Under the pieces are notes generated by a model. The model made no database searches. It worked only from the letters and a program-made list of their open reading frames with translations, and was not told the origin of the DNA. Positions 45,517 to 54,137 of a stretch of DNA of 64,000 bases are shown here, one piece after another (within the stretch, counting starts at the first letter, position 1; the number at the start of each line of letters is the position of its first letter). The stretch covers positions 21,978 to 85,977 of the forward strand of contig CALOAF010000003.1 in the NCBI GenBank assembly GCA_942491385.1, in the 5' to 3' direction. The position numbers were made by a program, and so were the translations under genes. Source of the stretch: UBA6170 sp942491385 (GTDB lineage: Bacteria; Chloroflexota; Anaerolineae; Anaerolineales; Anaerolineaceae).

Positions 45517-46236
45517 TTACGCTAAAAATATAAAGTAGACCGCCATGGGTATTAAGAGGAAAAGAATTACCCCTAAAACCACTGTAAAAAAGGAAGCCAG
45601 TAACCCTTCAAAAATTTCCTTTCTACGATAAAAAATAAAAAAGTTCATTAAAAAAACTGCCAGAAAGAAAACGGGATTAGCTAAAATTGTCAGGTTGATG
45701 AAGGGATAACACAATACCGTAATGAAGGCCGCATGTCCCAATATCAAAGCCTGAATTACCAGGTGTTCAGCAAAATTGTATCGATGATGAAACATCCTGG
45801 CAGGAACCGCAAAAAAAATAACCAGCAGTAAAAGGGCAAACTTCAGGTTCCCGCGAATTATTTTTCCATATCCCATTCCTATCTTATAGGGAGAGGTGTC
45901 GTCCAGGGATTCTACTACCTCGGCGGCATCGCCAAGGCTTTTGATACCCGTGCCGTAATAATGATCGACCAGGGTAAGTAATGTCACTCCAAGAACAGCA
46001 TATTGAACAGGCTGAAAAACCGGTTTTCTTTTTCCCGACAAATAACCTTCAATCACCCTTTTCGGTCTTCTTGAAAGGTTGATGAAATTATAGAACAACC
46101 CCCTGTCTGTATTGGTAATGATTCTGAAAGTTTCTGAAAAAATACCGGAAAGCGAGATCTTTTTCACAGAGGCTTTTTGCCCACATTGATTGCAAAACCT
46201 ACCTTCAAATTCGTTTCCACAGTTTAAGCACTTCAT
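45517..46236 (-). CDS. DUF3667 zinc-ribbon membrane protein
   Basis: A 239-residue protein with an N-terminal zinc ribbon (CLNCGNEFEGRFCNQCGQ, two CxxC pairs) and about five membrane helices in the C-terminal part (from LGVTLLTLVDHYY onward). This is the DUF3667 layout common in Bacteroidota; function unknown. It starts 78 bp downstream of the metallophosphoesterase and ends 10 bp before the YgjP-like gene, so all are probably co-transcribed. Confidence 0.85.
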   Translation of the reverse strand: MKCLNCGNEFEGRFCNQCGQKASVKKISLSGIFSETFRIITNTDRGLFYNFINLSRRPKRVIEGYLSGKRKPVFQPVQYAVLGVTLLTLVDHYYGTGIKSLGDAAEVVESLDDTSPYKIGMGYGKIIRGNLKFALLLLVIFFAVPARMFHHRYNFAEHLVIQALILGHAAFITVLCYPFINLTILANPVFFLAVFLMNFFIFYRRKEIFEGLLASFFTVVLGVILFLLIPMAVYFIFLA

Positions 46237-46314
46237 GGTTTTTTTGAAAATTTGGATGAAGATACACTTTTATCGTTTTTCAATCAAACCCCGGATTATC
46301 CCATTTTCAAACCA

Positions 46315-47577
46315 CTAAGCTGATTTCAATTCCACGAGCGTTATTTCAGGAGCCATACCCACTCTGCCGGGAAAAGCCAATACGCCCAATCCGCGGTTGA
46401 TGTGTAAATGTTGCTCGCCTTCATTATACAAACCTGCCCAGCGCTTGTATCGCAACTTGACGGGACTCCATTTAATGCCCAGGTTCGGAATTTCGATGCC
46501 CATTTGCATACCATGGGTATGGCCTGAAAAAGTCAGGTGAATGTCTTTTTTACCCAACACCTGGTTTTCCCAATGGGTAGGATCATGGGAAAGCAAGATT
46601 TTAAAATGTTCGGGATTTACACCTTTCATGGCCGCTTCCAGGTCACCAACCTGGTGAAATCCGGCTCCCCAGTTGTGTACCCCGATCAGGGATATTTTTT
46701 CTCCACCTCTTTCAAGTTCTACTGTTTCATCTTCCAGTAACCGGAAGCCCATCTCCCCATGAATTTCCTTCAGACGGTTTCGGCTAAATACTTTTTCTGA
46801 TTCTGAATAATTGACATAATCTGCATAATCATGATTTCCTAATACCGAAAACTTACCTTTTTTGGCTTTGATCTCGGAAAATACGGGAATCCAGGGTTCT
46901 GCTTCTTCTGCATGGCTGTTGACCATATCCCCTGTAAAGACTACATAATCCGCTTCCAGGTCATTGATCATTTTGACCATCTTTTTGACCGGTTCAAAGT
47001 CATTGACAAAACTCCCGAGGTGTGCGTCACTGATCTGAACGATCTTTAATCCGTCAAAAGCTTTGGGCAACCTGGAAGAAACGACTTCGTTTCTGATCAC
47101 CCGGAAGGCAAATTTACCTTTGGTGACGCCATAGAAAAAGCCTCCCACCAACAGAGCGCCAACCCCTAAACCAGCCTGCGTGATGAATTTGCGGCGGGAA
47201 AAGTCAGCCTCAGCATTGGTCAGTTTGTTAACGCCCCACAAAACACTATTGGTAAGGTCATCTGCCAAATGAAAAAGATTAAACACCAAAAGCGGCAGGC
47301 TAAACACAAAGAAAGCCGAAGTCCAAAAGATAAAAGCACGAGGATTGTTTACCCGGAACTCGTTGAAATTGGTTATGGTATAAGCAAAAGCGATCAACAA
47401 AGTTATGCTAACTCCCCAAAACAGGAAAAAGACACCGTTTTGATAAGGCTTTGAAAGACTATCGGTCAATGTAGCTATGCCCTTGTAGGCATACAAGTCA
47501 AGGAAAAATACTACGGCACTGGCAATTAAGACTCCCATGTAAAGTGGTTTTACCGCTCCCTGTAAAAAAGTCGTCAC
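46315..47577 (-). CDS. Membrane-anchored metallophosphoesterase
   Basis: A 420-residue calcineurin-like phosphoesterase. Four or five N-terminal hydrophobic segments (about residues 12-155) anchor it. The catalytic core follows: ISDAHLGS (Asp and His), GDMVNS (Asp), LGNHDYAD (Asn, His), LLSHDP and FSGHTHGMQ (His). These are the five blocks of the family, with all metal ligands present. Relatives include YkuE-type enzymes, which act on lipid-linked phosphates such as UDP-diacylglucosamine; substrate here unknown. It opens a minus-strand gene set with DUF3667, YgjP-like and DUF5074 genes. Confidence 0.88.
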   Translation of the reverse strand: MTTFLQGAVKPLYMGVLIASAVVFFLDLYAYKGIATLTDSLSKPYQNGVFFLFWGVSITLLIAFAYTITNFNEFRVNNPRAFIFWTSAFFVFSLPLLVFNLFHLADDLTNSVLWGVNKLTNAEADFSRRKFITQAGLGVGALLVGGFFYGVTKGKFAFRVIRNEVVSSRLPKAFDGLKIVQISDAHLGSFVNDFEPVKKMVKMINDLEADYVVFTGDMVNSHAEEAEPWIPVFSEIKAKKGKFSVLGNHDYADYVNYSESEKVFSRNRLKEIHGEMGFRLLEDETVELERGGEKISLIGVHNWGAGFHQVGDLEAAMKGVNPEHFKILLSHDPTHWENQVLGKKDIHLTFSGHTHGMQMGIEIPNLGIKWSPVKLRYKRWAGLYNEGEQHLHINRGLGVLAFPGRVGMAPEITLVELKSA

Positions 47578-47954
47578 CTTGGCGAAAACGCAAGAAGTGG
47601 TAAATGTAAAATAATAAATCTGACTGCAAACGCAGGAAGCAGGTGTAAAATGTAGCCTTACATCAAATTTTTAACCCACTCCCTTTTCGTCCAATTTAAA
47701 TTTCAGTGAAGATCACCGATAAACCCCAGACAAAACGCAAATGCTTAATCATATAACTTCTGCATTCTGCGGTTCTTAACCCAGGTTTCACTTTTCAACC
47801 ATAGGAAAATTAACGGTTTATCAGTTGAAATTGTATGAACAACTTAATAATGCTCCTGATCAGTTATTGTTCAAAGGTTAGGGACAAATTCGACCAATTG
47901 GTCTTTTACATCCAGTAACGGACTGATATATTGGAAACTTCAGAGCCGTAGGTT
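47578..47954. other. Intergenic region
   Basis: About 377 bases between the metallophosphoesterase and the M43-like gene. No gene seen. Near the left end of the downstream gene, AGAGCCGTAGGTTCT (47942-47956) is an imperfect palindrome overlapping the protease stop codon. The region should hold the promoter of the metallophosphoesterase operon. Confidence 0.4.
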
Positions 47955-49496
47955 CTATTCCACTAAAATTTTTCCGGAAACAAATTTTCCGTCAACACTT
48001 AAGCTCAGAACGTAAATCCCGGCGGGAAGGTTTTCATGAATTTTAAAATCAAACCTATTGTTTCCTGCGGAAAAATCATATCGGTTGGCTGCGGAAAGTG
48101 CTCCCAGGTAATTATACAATTGTACCTCTCCGGAAAAAGACTGCTTTGCCGCTACCTCCAAACGGAGGAAAGCCCCTGGCTGTACCATTGTCGGGAATAC
48201 CTCGAAATGAGTAATCATATCCGGCTCATTGACTGCGACAAGATTCTCAGTCCTAAAGATTTCATGAGCTGAAAAAGGAGCACAAAAATGCTGTGGATTA
48301 AAAGCCCTGACCCGCCAGTAATATTTTTTTTGATTCAACAGATTCCCAATCGTCAGGGAAGTACCGTTTATTATATAGTCTTCGGTGATGGTCGCCGGGA
48401 AAGTTGGCAAGCGGGAAACTTCAACGACATAATGGGTAGCATTGGGAACCTCCCCCCATTCCAGTAAAACATTATTGTACTGCACCAGCTCCTCCTGAAC
48501 CGGAGCAATAAGTTCGGCTGTCCCGGTAACAGGATCATCTGCTGATTGATCATAAAGCCACTCGGGTCTTTCCTCTATCAGGTTAGCCCTCATTGCTGCG
48601 ATCTGCTCTTCCGAAAACCTGTACGAGCAGGCATCATCCGCATAGGACATGATCAGGGTACCATCCGACTGAAAAGTAGCTCCGGAAGGATCGGTCTGGA
48701 TATCAGAACTCTCCGAATTGCCATTACAAACCCATCGGCTGGCCAGGTAGTCGGGTGGCGTATCACAAAATCCGTCTGCCGCCAAATGACAATTGGAGCC
48801 GTCGACAAACTCCACAAAAGCCGTATCGATGATCAGGGTATCCAAAATCAGGGTATCCAGGAAATAGGTATAATCAAAAGTGACGGTTAAGGGAGCAGGA
48901 TCATTGAAGTTATGGGGTACCGAATTATCGTAACTGACGCCACCTTCCCAGCCCAAAAACGGATGCGCCAGGGATAAGGCATGGCCAATTTCATGCGCCC
49001 AGGTATGATCATTTATTCCAGCACAACTCTTGGCAACCGCCAGTCCTGCATAGGGCAGGTTATAGCCGCAGTTACCGGCCGGGTCTGACACAAAATAACA
49101 GTTAAGGGTATTCTCTACATTATTGGCGAACATCATTTCTGCGCCATCCAAAACGGTTGGATGATCCAGGTAGGCCGAATTGTTGAGGTAGTTGATATCG
49201 CCTTCCAGGTAAAACCGGATATTGGCCGCTTCAAAATCTTCATTTAAGGTACAAAAAGCATCGAGTAAACCCTTTGGGCTGAAAAATCCAAAACCGTCAT
49301 CCGTACCAACCAGATGGATCGTCAGCGGAACATAAATAATCGTATCCTCCAGCTTTGAATAGTCGGCAGGCGCCTGTTGATATTTCGTCAACCAACCGGA
49401 TTTGAAAGGAGCAGTGCCGCAAGGATTTGCAGGTTTTTGAGCAATTGAGACATTTAACAGGAAGGCAAAAAAGAGTGCAAGTAAGATTCGATTCAT
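47955..49496 (-). CDS. Secreted M43-like (pappalysin-type) zinc metalloprotease with T9SS tail
   Basis: A 513-residue secreted protein: signal peptide to about 19, then a peptidase domain with HEIGHALSLAH at 168-178 (zinc ligands His168, His172, His178; base Glu169) and a Met-turn-like MSYADDACSYRFS near 282. The pairing of HExxHxxxLxH and a downstream Met fits the M43 group. A fibronectin-like domain (NNVLLEWGEVPNATHYVVEV to YYWRVRAFN) and a sorting domain (VFPTMVQPGAF to VSGKILVE) follow. Many Cys suggest disulfides. It is expected to be secreted by T9SS and act outside. Substrate unknown. Confidence 0.85.
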   Translation of the reverse strand: MNRILLALFFAFLLNVSIAQKPANPCGTAPFKSGWLTKYQQAPADYSKLEDTIIYVPLTIHLVGTDDGFGFFSPKGLLDAFCTLNEDFEAANIRFYLEGDINYLNNSAYLDHPTVLDGAEMMFANNVENTLNCYFVSDPAGNCGYNLPYAGLAVAKSCAGINDHTWAHEIGHALSLAHPFLGWEGGVSYDNSVPHNFNDPAPLTVTFDYTYFLDTLILDTLIIDTAFVEFVDGSNCHLAADGFCDTPPDYLASRWVCNGNSESSDIQTDPSGATFQSDGTLIMSYADDACSYRFSEEQIAAMRANLIEERPEWLYDQSADDPVTGTAELIAPVQEELVQYNNVLLEWGEVPNATHYVVEVSRLPTFPATITEDYIINGTSLTIGNLLNQKKYYWRVRAFNPQHFCAPFSAHEIFRTENLVAVNEPDMITHFEVFPTMVQPGAFLRLEVAAKQSFSGEVQLYNYLGALSAANRYDFSAGNNRFDFKIHENLPAGIYVLSLSVDGKFVSGKILVE

Positions 49497-49687
49497 TTTG
49501 TTGCTACTTAAGCAATACTGTTCTCTGGAAATGTATTGCTGGAATTGTTAGATAATGAAAGTTAGAAGAATAAAATTATTTAAGTGTGCGGGACTTTTCA
49601 ACGCACCGGCAGGTGTTGCTCTTTTAGCGTACTCACATGGAAAGTTTTGATAAATACCATTACATTAGTCTGAAACCAGAACCAGCA

Positions 49688-49725
49688 ACTGCTCCGACAT
49701 TCCCTGAATGAAATGTCGGGGCAGT
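49688..49725 (-). terminator. Stem-loop after the ATP-grasp-like gene
   Basis: ACTGCTCCGACATT and AATGTCGGGGCAGT pair over 14 bp with one G-T wobble, 13 bases past the stop of the gene at 49738. There is no strong U-run, so it is a probable transcript end rather than a classical terminator. Confidence 0.5.
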
Positions 49726-49737
49726 AACCGATAACAA

Positions 49738-50934
49738 TTAAGCCTCTTGCTCAAAGAATCCAACGCTGCCACCAACCCAGTCTTTGTCTTTGTTGTATTT
49801 GACACCAACCATTTCCCCTTTACTCAACCGGACCAGGTTGTTGACCAACAAAGGACGTTCGTTGGGATTGTCCCATAAAAACATGACCCTGATCTCACAT
49901 TTGGAACCTACGTTTGGTGTTTTGATGACCGGAGCATATACTACTTTCTTTTGCAAAATATAATTCTCAGGATCGGGAATAGCCTCAATATCATAGCGGT
50001 TGAGGTTGATGATCACCCCTGAACCGGCAAAGGAATAGAGCGGTTTGAGTACATAATTTTCCAGATCGGAGGGAATATTGTCCAGTTCGTGCAGGAAGTA
50101 AGAATCCGGAACATACGGACTCTTTAAAAATGGCAGGGTATATTTGCTGAGCCTGAAAAACCAATTGGGGTGTCCGACCCAATGAACATTGGCTCCCATA
50201 TTAAATCTGAATTCCCGTCGGAGGTCTGTCCTTGGCACGAGTTCATCAAAGATCACGCGGTTGAAGATGCGATCGACTTTGATCTTTTTTTTGCCTTTAT
50301 AATAATACACCTCTTTACCTTCCACCTTGAGGTCGGTAACACAAAGCGATTCTATACCAAGAGCTTCTTTGGTGGCAAAGAAATCGATAACCGTAGCCTG
50401 TTTGTCCGGTTCCACTTCAAGTAAAATGGTATTCTCGGGATCAGCATCGCCGATAATGATGTCTCTCAGTTTTTGAATATAGGATTCAGAAGTCAGGCCA
50501 TTGAAGAGGTGTGTAAAGTTATCAGGGATATCAAAAAACTCCTTGTACTTATTGGCCAACATATCCTGAAAAAAATACAAGGAAGGAAATCCCTGGGCTT
50601 CGATCAGCTGCGGGGAATATTCGCCGTTTTCGTCGATACAAATACCAAAATCCATTTGCAGGAAGTTGGTAAAACTGGCCTCCTGGGGAACCTTCAAGTG
50701 TTTGGGAATAGCATTGGCGGACTGCTCCATGAATTCAGGAGCCACAACCACATCGATGATGTCCTCGGCAGCCTGAATGATTTTGGCTTTTAAATCATTG
50801 GGAATAAACACCGGCGTCTCAGCGATTCTGAAAACGGGAAGGTGATCATACTTTTTCTCTATAGCCTGCTTGAATGCAGTGTAAACCTCTTCAGAAAAGG
50901 CTTTGTTGTATTTTTCGCGTAACTCTGGAATCAT
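49738..50934 (-). CDS. Uncharacterised ATP-grasp-like carboxylate ligase
   Basis: A 398-residue cytoplasmic protein without recognisable paralogue name. The C-terminal half has an ATP-grasp-like look: NYVLKPLYSFAGSGVI (Lys-Pro and a Gly-rich loop), YILQKKVVYAP, CEIRVMFLW and LVNNLVRLSKG, which resembles the metal-binding strand and Asn of such ligases. The N-terminal half (FQDMLANKYKEF, ITLEVEP-like) may form the substrate domain. I expect it to form an amide or peptide bond from a carboxylate using ATP. It is last in the order of transcription of four genes whose others encode a glutamine amidotransferase, another ATP-grasp enzyme and a flavin reductase. Substrate unknown. Confidence 0.65.
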   Translation of the reverse strand: MIPELREKYNKAFSEEVYTAFKQAIEKKYDHLPVFRIAETPVFIPNDLKAKIIQAAEDIIDVVVAPEFMEQSANAIPKHLKVPQEASFTNFLQMDFGICIDENGEYSPQLIEAQGFPSLYFFQDMLANKYKEFFDIPDNFTHLFNGLTSESYIQKLRDIIIGDADPENTILLEVEPDKQATVIDFFATKEALGIESLCVTDLKVEGKEVYYYKGKKKIKVDRIFNRVIFDELVPRTDLRREFRFNMGANVHWVGHPNWFFRLSKYTLPFLKSPYVPDSYFLHELDNIPSDLENYVLKPLYSFAGSGVIINLNRYDIEAIPDPENYILQKKVVYAPVIKTPNVGSKCEIRVMFLWDNPNERPLLVNNLVRLSKGEMVGVKYNKDKDWVGGSVGFFEQEA

Positions 50935-51011
50935 CAGGTGTAAAACTGTTTGTTAAAGATAATGAATCAGCAAAAGAACAATTTGGGTATTTGGTTAAAG
51001 CCTTTACAGTT

Positions 51012-51068
51012 TGGCCTACTCCGCCCATAAATGGCTTTCAGCCTTTCATGAGGTATTTCAGTAGGCCA
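51012..51068. repeat. Inverted repeat with inner TTTCA hairpin at the end of the amidotransferase gene
   Basis: TGGCCTACT (51012-51020) and AGTAGGCCA (51060-51068) are perfect 9-bp arms that straddle the stop codon of the gene at 51058. Between them GGC-TTTCA-GCC (51033-51043) is a small hairpin with the same loop as those at 23982-24199. Confidence 0.5.
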
Positions 51069-51861
51069 CCGAACCTTTTTTCACCGCAGCCACGGCCTGT
51101 TTCAAAAATCCGGGCAGTATGGTGTCGTGCGTCAACAGTATTTTTTTACGGTCACGAAGATCATCGATCAGGCGTTTGTATTTTTCCTCACCATGCTCTT
51201 CGATCAGCTGTATACGCTGCTTTTCGTCCATAAAATGCCACAGCATCGACTTAGGTTCCGCTTCCGGATGGAATTGCACTCCAAAGATCTCTTCTGAAAA
51301 ACGTATGGCCATAATGGCTCTTTCCAAATCCACGTGAGGTCTGATCTTTTCCATGGCTACTACCTTTGCTCCCATACGGTCAATGCGCTTCCAGTCAGGA
51401 TCGATGGCCTGCCAATTCCTGAAATCTGCAATAAAAAACGGGTCAGGCAGGTTTTTAAAAAGGGGTTCAAAATCCTCTGTCTTGTGCGTTGGGAAGGTGC
51501 CAAAAGACCGGGATCTCCTTTTGGTAATTTTCGCCAGTTTAAAATGGTTGACAGCGATCTGAAAAGAATGGCAGATAAAAAACACATACTTTTTAGGTGC
51601 CCCTGGTTGCTTGTTCCAGTTCCAGACAGCATCCAGCCAGCGGGCATAACGGATATCCCAAACGCCATCGCCCTCCAGGGGACTGCCGGGCCCTCCTGTC
51701 GAAATATAAATATCATATTCCAAACCAGGCACCTGGTCTTTACCCCTGACGTCAAAAACCGAATATTCAATGTCTTCAAACGCTTCAACAATATCCTGAA
51801 TACACCGCATACCCTGGTTGGGTGTATTGTCATAAAGGTCTAGTATGGCTAATCTTATCAT
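51058..51861 (-). CDS. Class I glutamine amidotransferase (GMP-synthase-like)
   Basis: A 267-residue enzyme with the GATase class I triad: Cys97 in FFICHSFQIA (nucleophile), His198 and Glu200 in VQFHPEAEP. It should split glutamine and deliver ammonia. The oxyanion region STGGPGSP at 54-61 also fits. No synthetase domain is fused, so ammonia is expected to be passed to a partner, most likely one of the neighbouring ATP-grasp ligases. Such stand-alone GATases are seen in Bacteroidota next to ATP-grasp genes. The pathway is unknown. Confidence 0.85.
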   Translation of the reverse strand: MIRLAILDLYDNTPNQGMRCIQDIVEAFEDIEYSVFDVRGKDQVPGLEYDIYISTGGPGSPLEGDGVWDIRYARWLDAVWNWNKQPGAPKKYVFFICHSFQIAVNHFKLAKITKRRSRSFGTFPTHKTEDFEPLFKNLPDPFFIADFRNWQAIDPDWKRIDRMGAKVVAMEKIRPHVDLERAIMAIRFSEEIFGVQFHPEAEPKSMLWHFMDEKQRIQLIEEHGEEKYKRLIDDLRDRKKILLTHDTILPGFLKQAVAAVKKGSVAY

Positions 51862-51900
51862 AAATCTGGTTACAAATTGCTGGTTACTGGTTTTTTTTGA

Positions 51901-52077
51901 GTTTCAAATGGTTTCAGGTTGTTTCAGGTTACTATCCGGACAAAATTACTTTTAACTAAATCAAATACATTATAAAAATCAATTGGTTTTAATTCACCAC
52001 AAGGTTCGCTGAGTTGACACAGGGACCACGAGTTTTAAAATGAAACAATTTTGGAACAACCTGAAACCATTTAAAAC
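51901..52077. repeat. Inverted repeat of 23-bp arms inside the ATP-grasp cluster
   Basis: AAATGGTTTCAGGTTGTT (51906-51923) is repeated in perfect inverse at 52055-52072. Adding the flanks GTTT/AAAC after one mismatch gives 23-bp arms around about 131 bp. The left arm also carries a tandem copy GTTTCAGGTT twice (51911-51930). The inner segment reads ACCACAAGGTTCGCTGAG-like, a degenerate repetitive motif. It fills the 281-bp gap between two genes that otherwise look co-directional. Confidence 0.75.
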
Positions 52078-52142
52078 TATTTCTGTCCAGGTACTTATTT
52101 GAAACAACTATTGTCCACATACTTTCATCTGCTCCTACCAAA

Positions 52143-53087
52143 TTATTTCGCAGTTACAGCTTTGGTAATAAAGCTTCCCCATGTCAGGTTGTCTTTACCT
52201 TTTTGCTGTGCCTGGGCTCTTTCAATGGCGTAATTGGCCATGGTCTCCACCACCCATTCGAAGTTTTCCTCGCCTACAGATTTTCGATCTGCATCCGGAG
52301 CAGGGTTGCAAAAATCAATGGCATAAGGAACACCATCCCGGATGGCAAATTCCACAGTATTGAAATCGTAGCCTAATGCTTCATTGAGTTTGATGGTATA
52401 TTTTTCGATTTTTTTCAACATCGCCTCTGATACATCGTGGTTAGCCTCATAACGCAGGTGATGCGGGTTTCTAGGCTCATAATGCATGATCTTAACATGT
52501 TTACCACCGATGCAGTAACAACGGAAATAGGCATCAAATTTAATTTCTTCCTGCAACATCATCACCAGCTGTCCGGTTTCTGCATGTTTGGCAAAAAATT
52601 CATCGATATTTTCAAGGCGATAAACATTTTTCCATCCACCGCCGGCAAATGGTTTCATATAGGCCGGAAAACCTATGTATCCAAAAATACCTTCCCAATC
52701 CAAGGGAAAAGCGAGGTTGGTGAAAGAGTCGCCATCGGTATCATCAGGATGATCCCGGGAGGGAAGTAAAACTGTTTTGGGCACAGGCACTTTGACCGCA
52801 AGGGACAAAGCATTATTGAAAAACTTTTCATCGGCACTCCACCAAAATGGGTTGTTGATCACCGCAGTTCCTGTGATCGCCGCATTTTTCAAAAAAGAAC
52901 GATAAAAAGGCACATCCTGTGAAATTCTGTCTACTATAACAGCATAATCAGAAGGCATTCCCTGAATACATTTGTCGATCTTTACCGGTTCAGCTATAAT
53001 ACCTTTAGGTTTTTTCTGATTGATCCTTTCTACAAATGCAGCAGGAAAAGTTCTTTCCTTACCGTGAAGAATACCGATTTTTTTCAT
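52143..53087 (-). CDS. ATP-grasp ligase (RimK-like)
   Basis: A 314-residue ATP-dependent carboxylate-amine ligase. ATP-grasp features are visible: a pre-domain (KKIGILHGKERTFPAAFVER), a Gly-rich nucleotide loop (GFPAYMKPFAGGGWKNVY, near residue 150), and the metal-binding segment NTVEFAIRDGVPYAIDFCNP (Glu then Asp/Asn, near 250). It should join an acid to an amine through an acyl-phosphate. Encoded 11 bp after the flavin reductase gene and upstream of the amidotransferase, it is the most likely acceptor of ammonia or an amino donor in the cluster. Substrate unknown. Confidence 0.8.
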   Translation of the reverse strand: MKKIGILHGKERTFPAAFVERINQKKPKGIIAEPVKIDKCIQGMPSDYAVIVDRISQDVPFYRSFLKNAAITGTAVINNPFWWSADEKFFNNALSLAVKVPVPKTVLLPSRDHPDDTDGDSFTNLAFPLDWEGIFGYIGFPAYMKPFAGGGWKNVYRLENIDEFFAKHAETGQLVMMLQEEIKFDAYFRCYCIGGKHVKIMHYEPRNPHHLRYEANHDVSEAMLKKIEKYTIKLNEALGYDFNTVEFAIRDGVPYAIDFCNPAPDADRKSVGEENFEWVVETMANYAIERAQAQQKGKDNLTWGSFITKAVTAK

Positions 53088-53098
53088 TGCAATTAATT

Positions 53099-53989
53099 TT
53101 ATTTATTCAATTCAGCGTCAGCCAGCCACACCAGTGCTGCTGCAAGTTGTAAATTATCTTTTGCCAATTCGGTCCGGGCCATACGATGTAACTCTTCCGG
53201 GCTATTCTCCCTTTCGAGGATAGACATAACCTCAGTGTCTTTTTGGATGTTTGCCAATACCTCCCTTGAAGGAACAGATGCCAAACCCGCAAGTCTGCCC
53301 AGATCGTTACCTGTCAAAACATGGCTGTTGCGGGCACTTTGGGGGAGTTGGTCAAATCCCAGCCCAGGTGTCAGTACCGATTGAACAATGGTATGAATGG
53401 CCTCACCACTGGCCCGCACGTAATAGGCACGGCCCATTCGGCCCATAAGGTCGATTTTGTGAGGATTGATGCGTCCGTCATCTACCACATCTTCAGCTAT
53501 ATGCATCCGAACGATCCGGCAAATGATCAGGTGGCCGGCACCGCCTTCCGTACCCAGGGGTATGATTTCCTGAACTTTGCATTCCATTTGCACGGGGGAT
53601 TCCTTAACTCGTGGAGGAGCCACCATTTCGGAGGGTATTGCCGTTAACCCTGCTTTTTCAAACTCACTTACATCTTTCGGATATTCAATACTCGCTACAG
53701 CCATCTGCCGTACAATGTTGTAATTCACTACATTGATCACTACCTCTCTTGTCTTTTCAATATTGTGCAAAGTATCTTTGGTGGTATTGTTTGCCAGTCG
53801 CCGATTGGACGAAAAAACCAGTATTGGTGGATTGGAACTAAAAGCATTGAAGAAACTGTAGGGCGCCAGATTATGCCGTCCGTTCTCATCAACAGTACTG
53901 GCAAAAGCGATCGGGCGGGGCGCTACTGAACCCAGCACGAACTGGTGCATATCTTTCGCTTTTATTTTATCAGGATCAATGGTGATCAT
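53099..53989 (-). CDS. Flavin reductase family protein (FMN-binding split barrel)
   Basis: About 297 residues from ATG 53989 (MITIDPDKIKAKDMHQ); starting earlier at 54067 gives 26 unlike residues, so I reject it. The N-terminal 180 residues are a split-barrel flavin domain (FVLGSVAPRPIAFAST, HNLAPYSFFNAFSSNPP and ARPP-like NRRLANNTTKDT) typical of flavin reductase/DIM6-NTAB family enzymes. The remaining 100 residues are an extension I do not recognise. It either reduces FMN for a partner or binds flavin for its own redox reaction. Only 11 bp separate it from the ATP-grasp gene, so co-transcription is likely. Confidence 0.83.
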   Translation of the reverse strand: MITIDPDKIKAKDMHQFVLGSVAPRPIAFASTVDENGRHNLAPYSFFNAFSSNPPILVFSSNRRLANNTTKDTLHNIEKTREVVINVVNYNIVRQMAVASIEYPKDVSEFEKAGLTAIPSEMVAPPRVKESPVQMECKVQEIIPLGTEGGAGHLIICRIVRMHIAEDVVDDGRINPHKIDLMGRMGRAYYVRASGEAIHTIVQSVLTPGLGFDQLPQSARNSHVLTGNDLGRLAGLASVPSREVLANIQKDTEVMSILERENSPEELHRMARTELAKDNLQLAAALVWLADAELNK

Positions 53990-54069
53990 ATTGGAAACTA
54001 AATTTAAGTAACAAAGATATGTTTTACACGGCAGAATCCAGTGGTTTGAACTTTCCAAATTTAGCAAAA

Positions 54070-54105
54070 CAAAACGGGCCCGACAATGTTGCCGACCCCG
54101 TTTTG
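54070..54105 (-). terminator. Terminator of the SprB-repeat gene
   Basis: CAAAACGGG (54070-54078) and CCCGTTTTG (54097-54105) form a stem, followed on the minus strand by TTTTGCTAAA. It lies 33 bases past the stop of the gene at 54138. Confidence 0.7.
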
Positions 54106-54137
54106 TAACTGATTATTTCGGGAGGTTAAATACTTGT

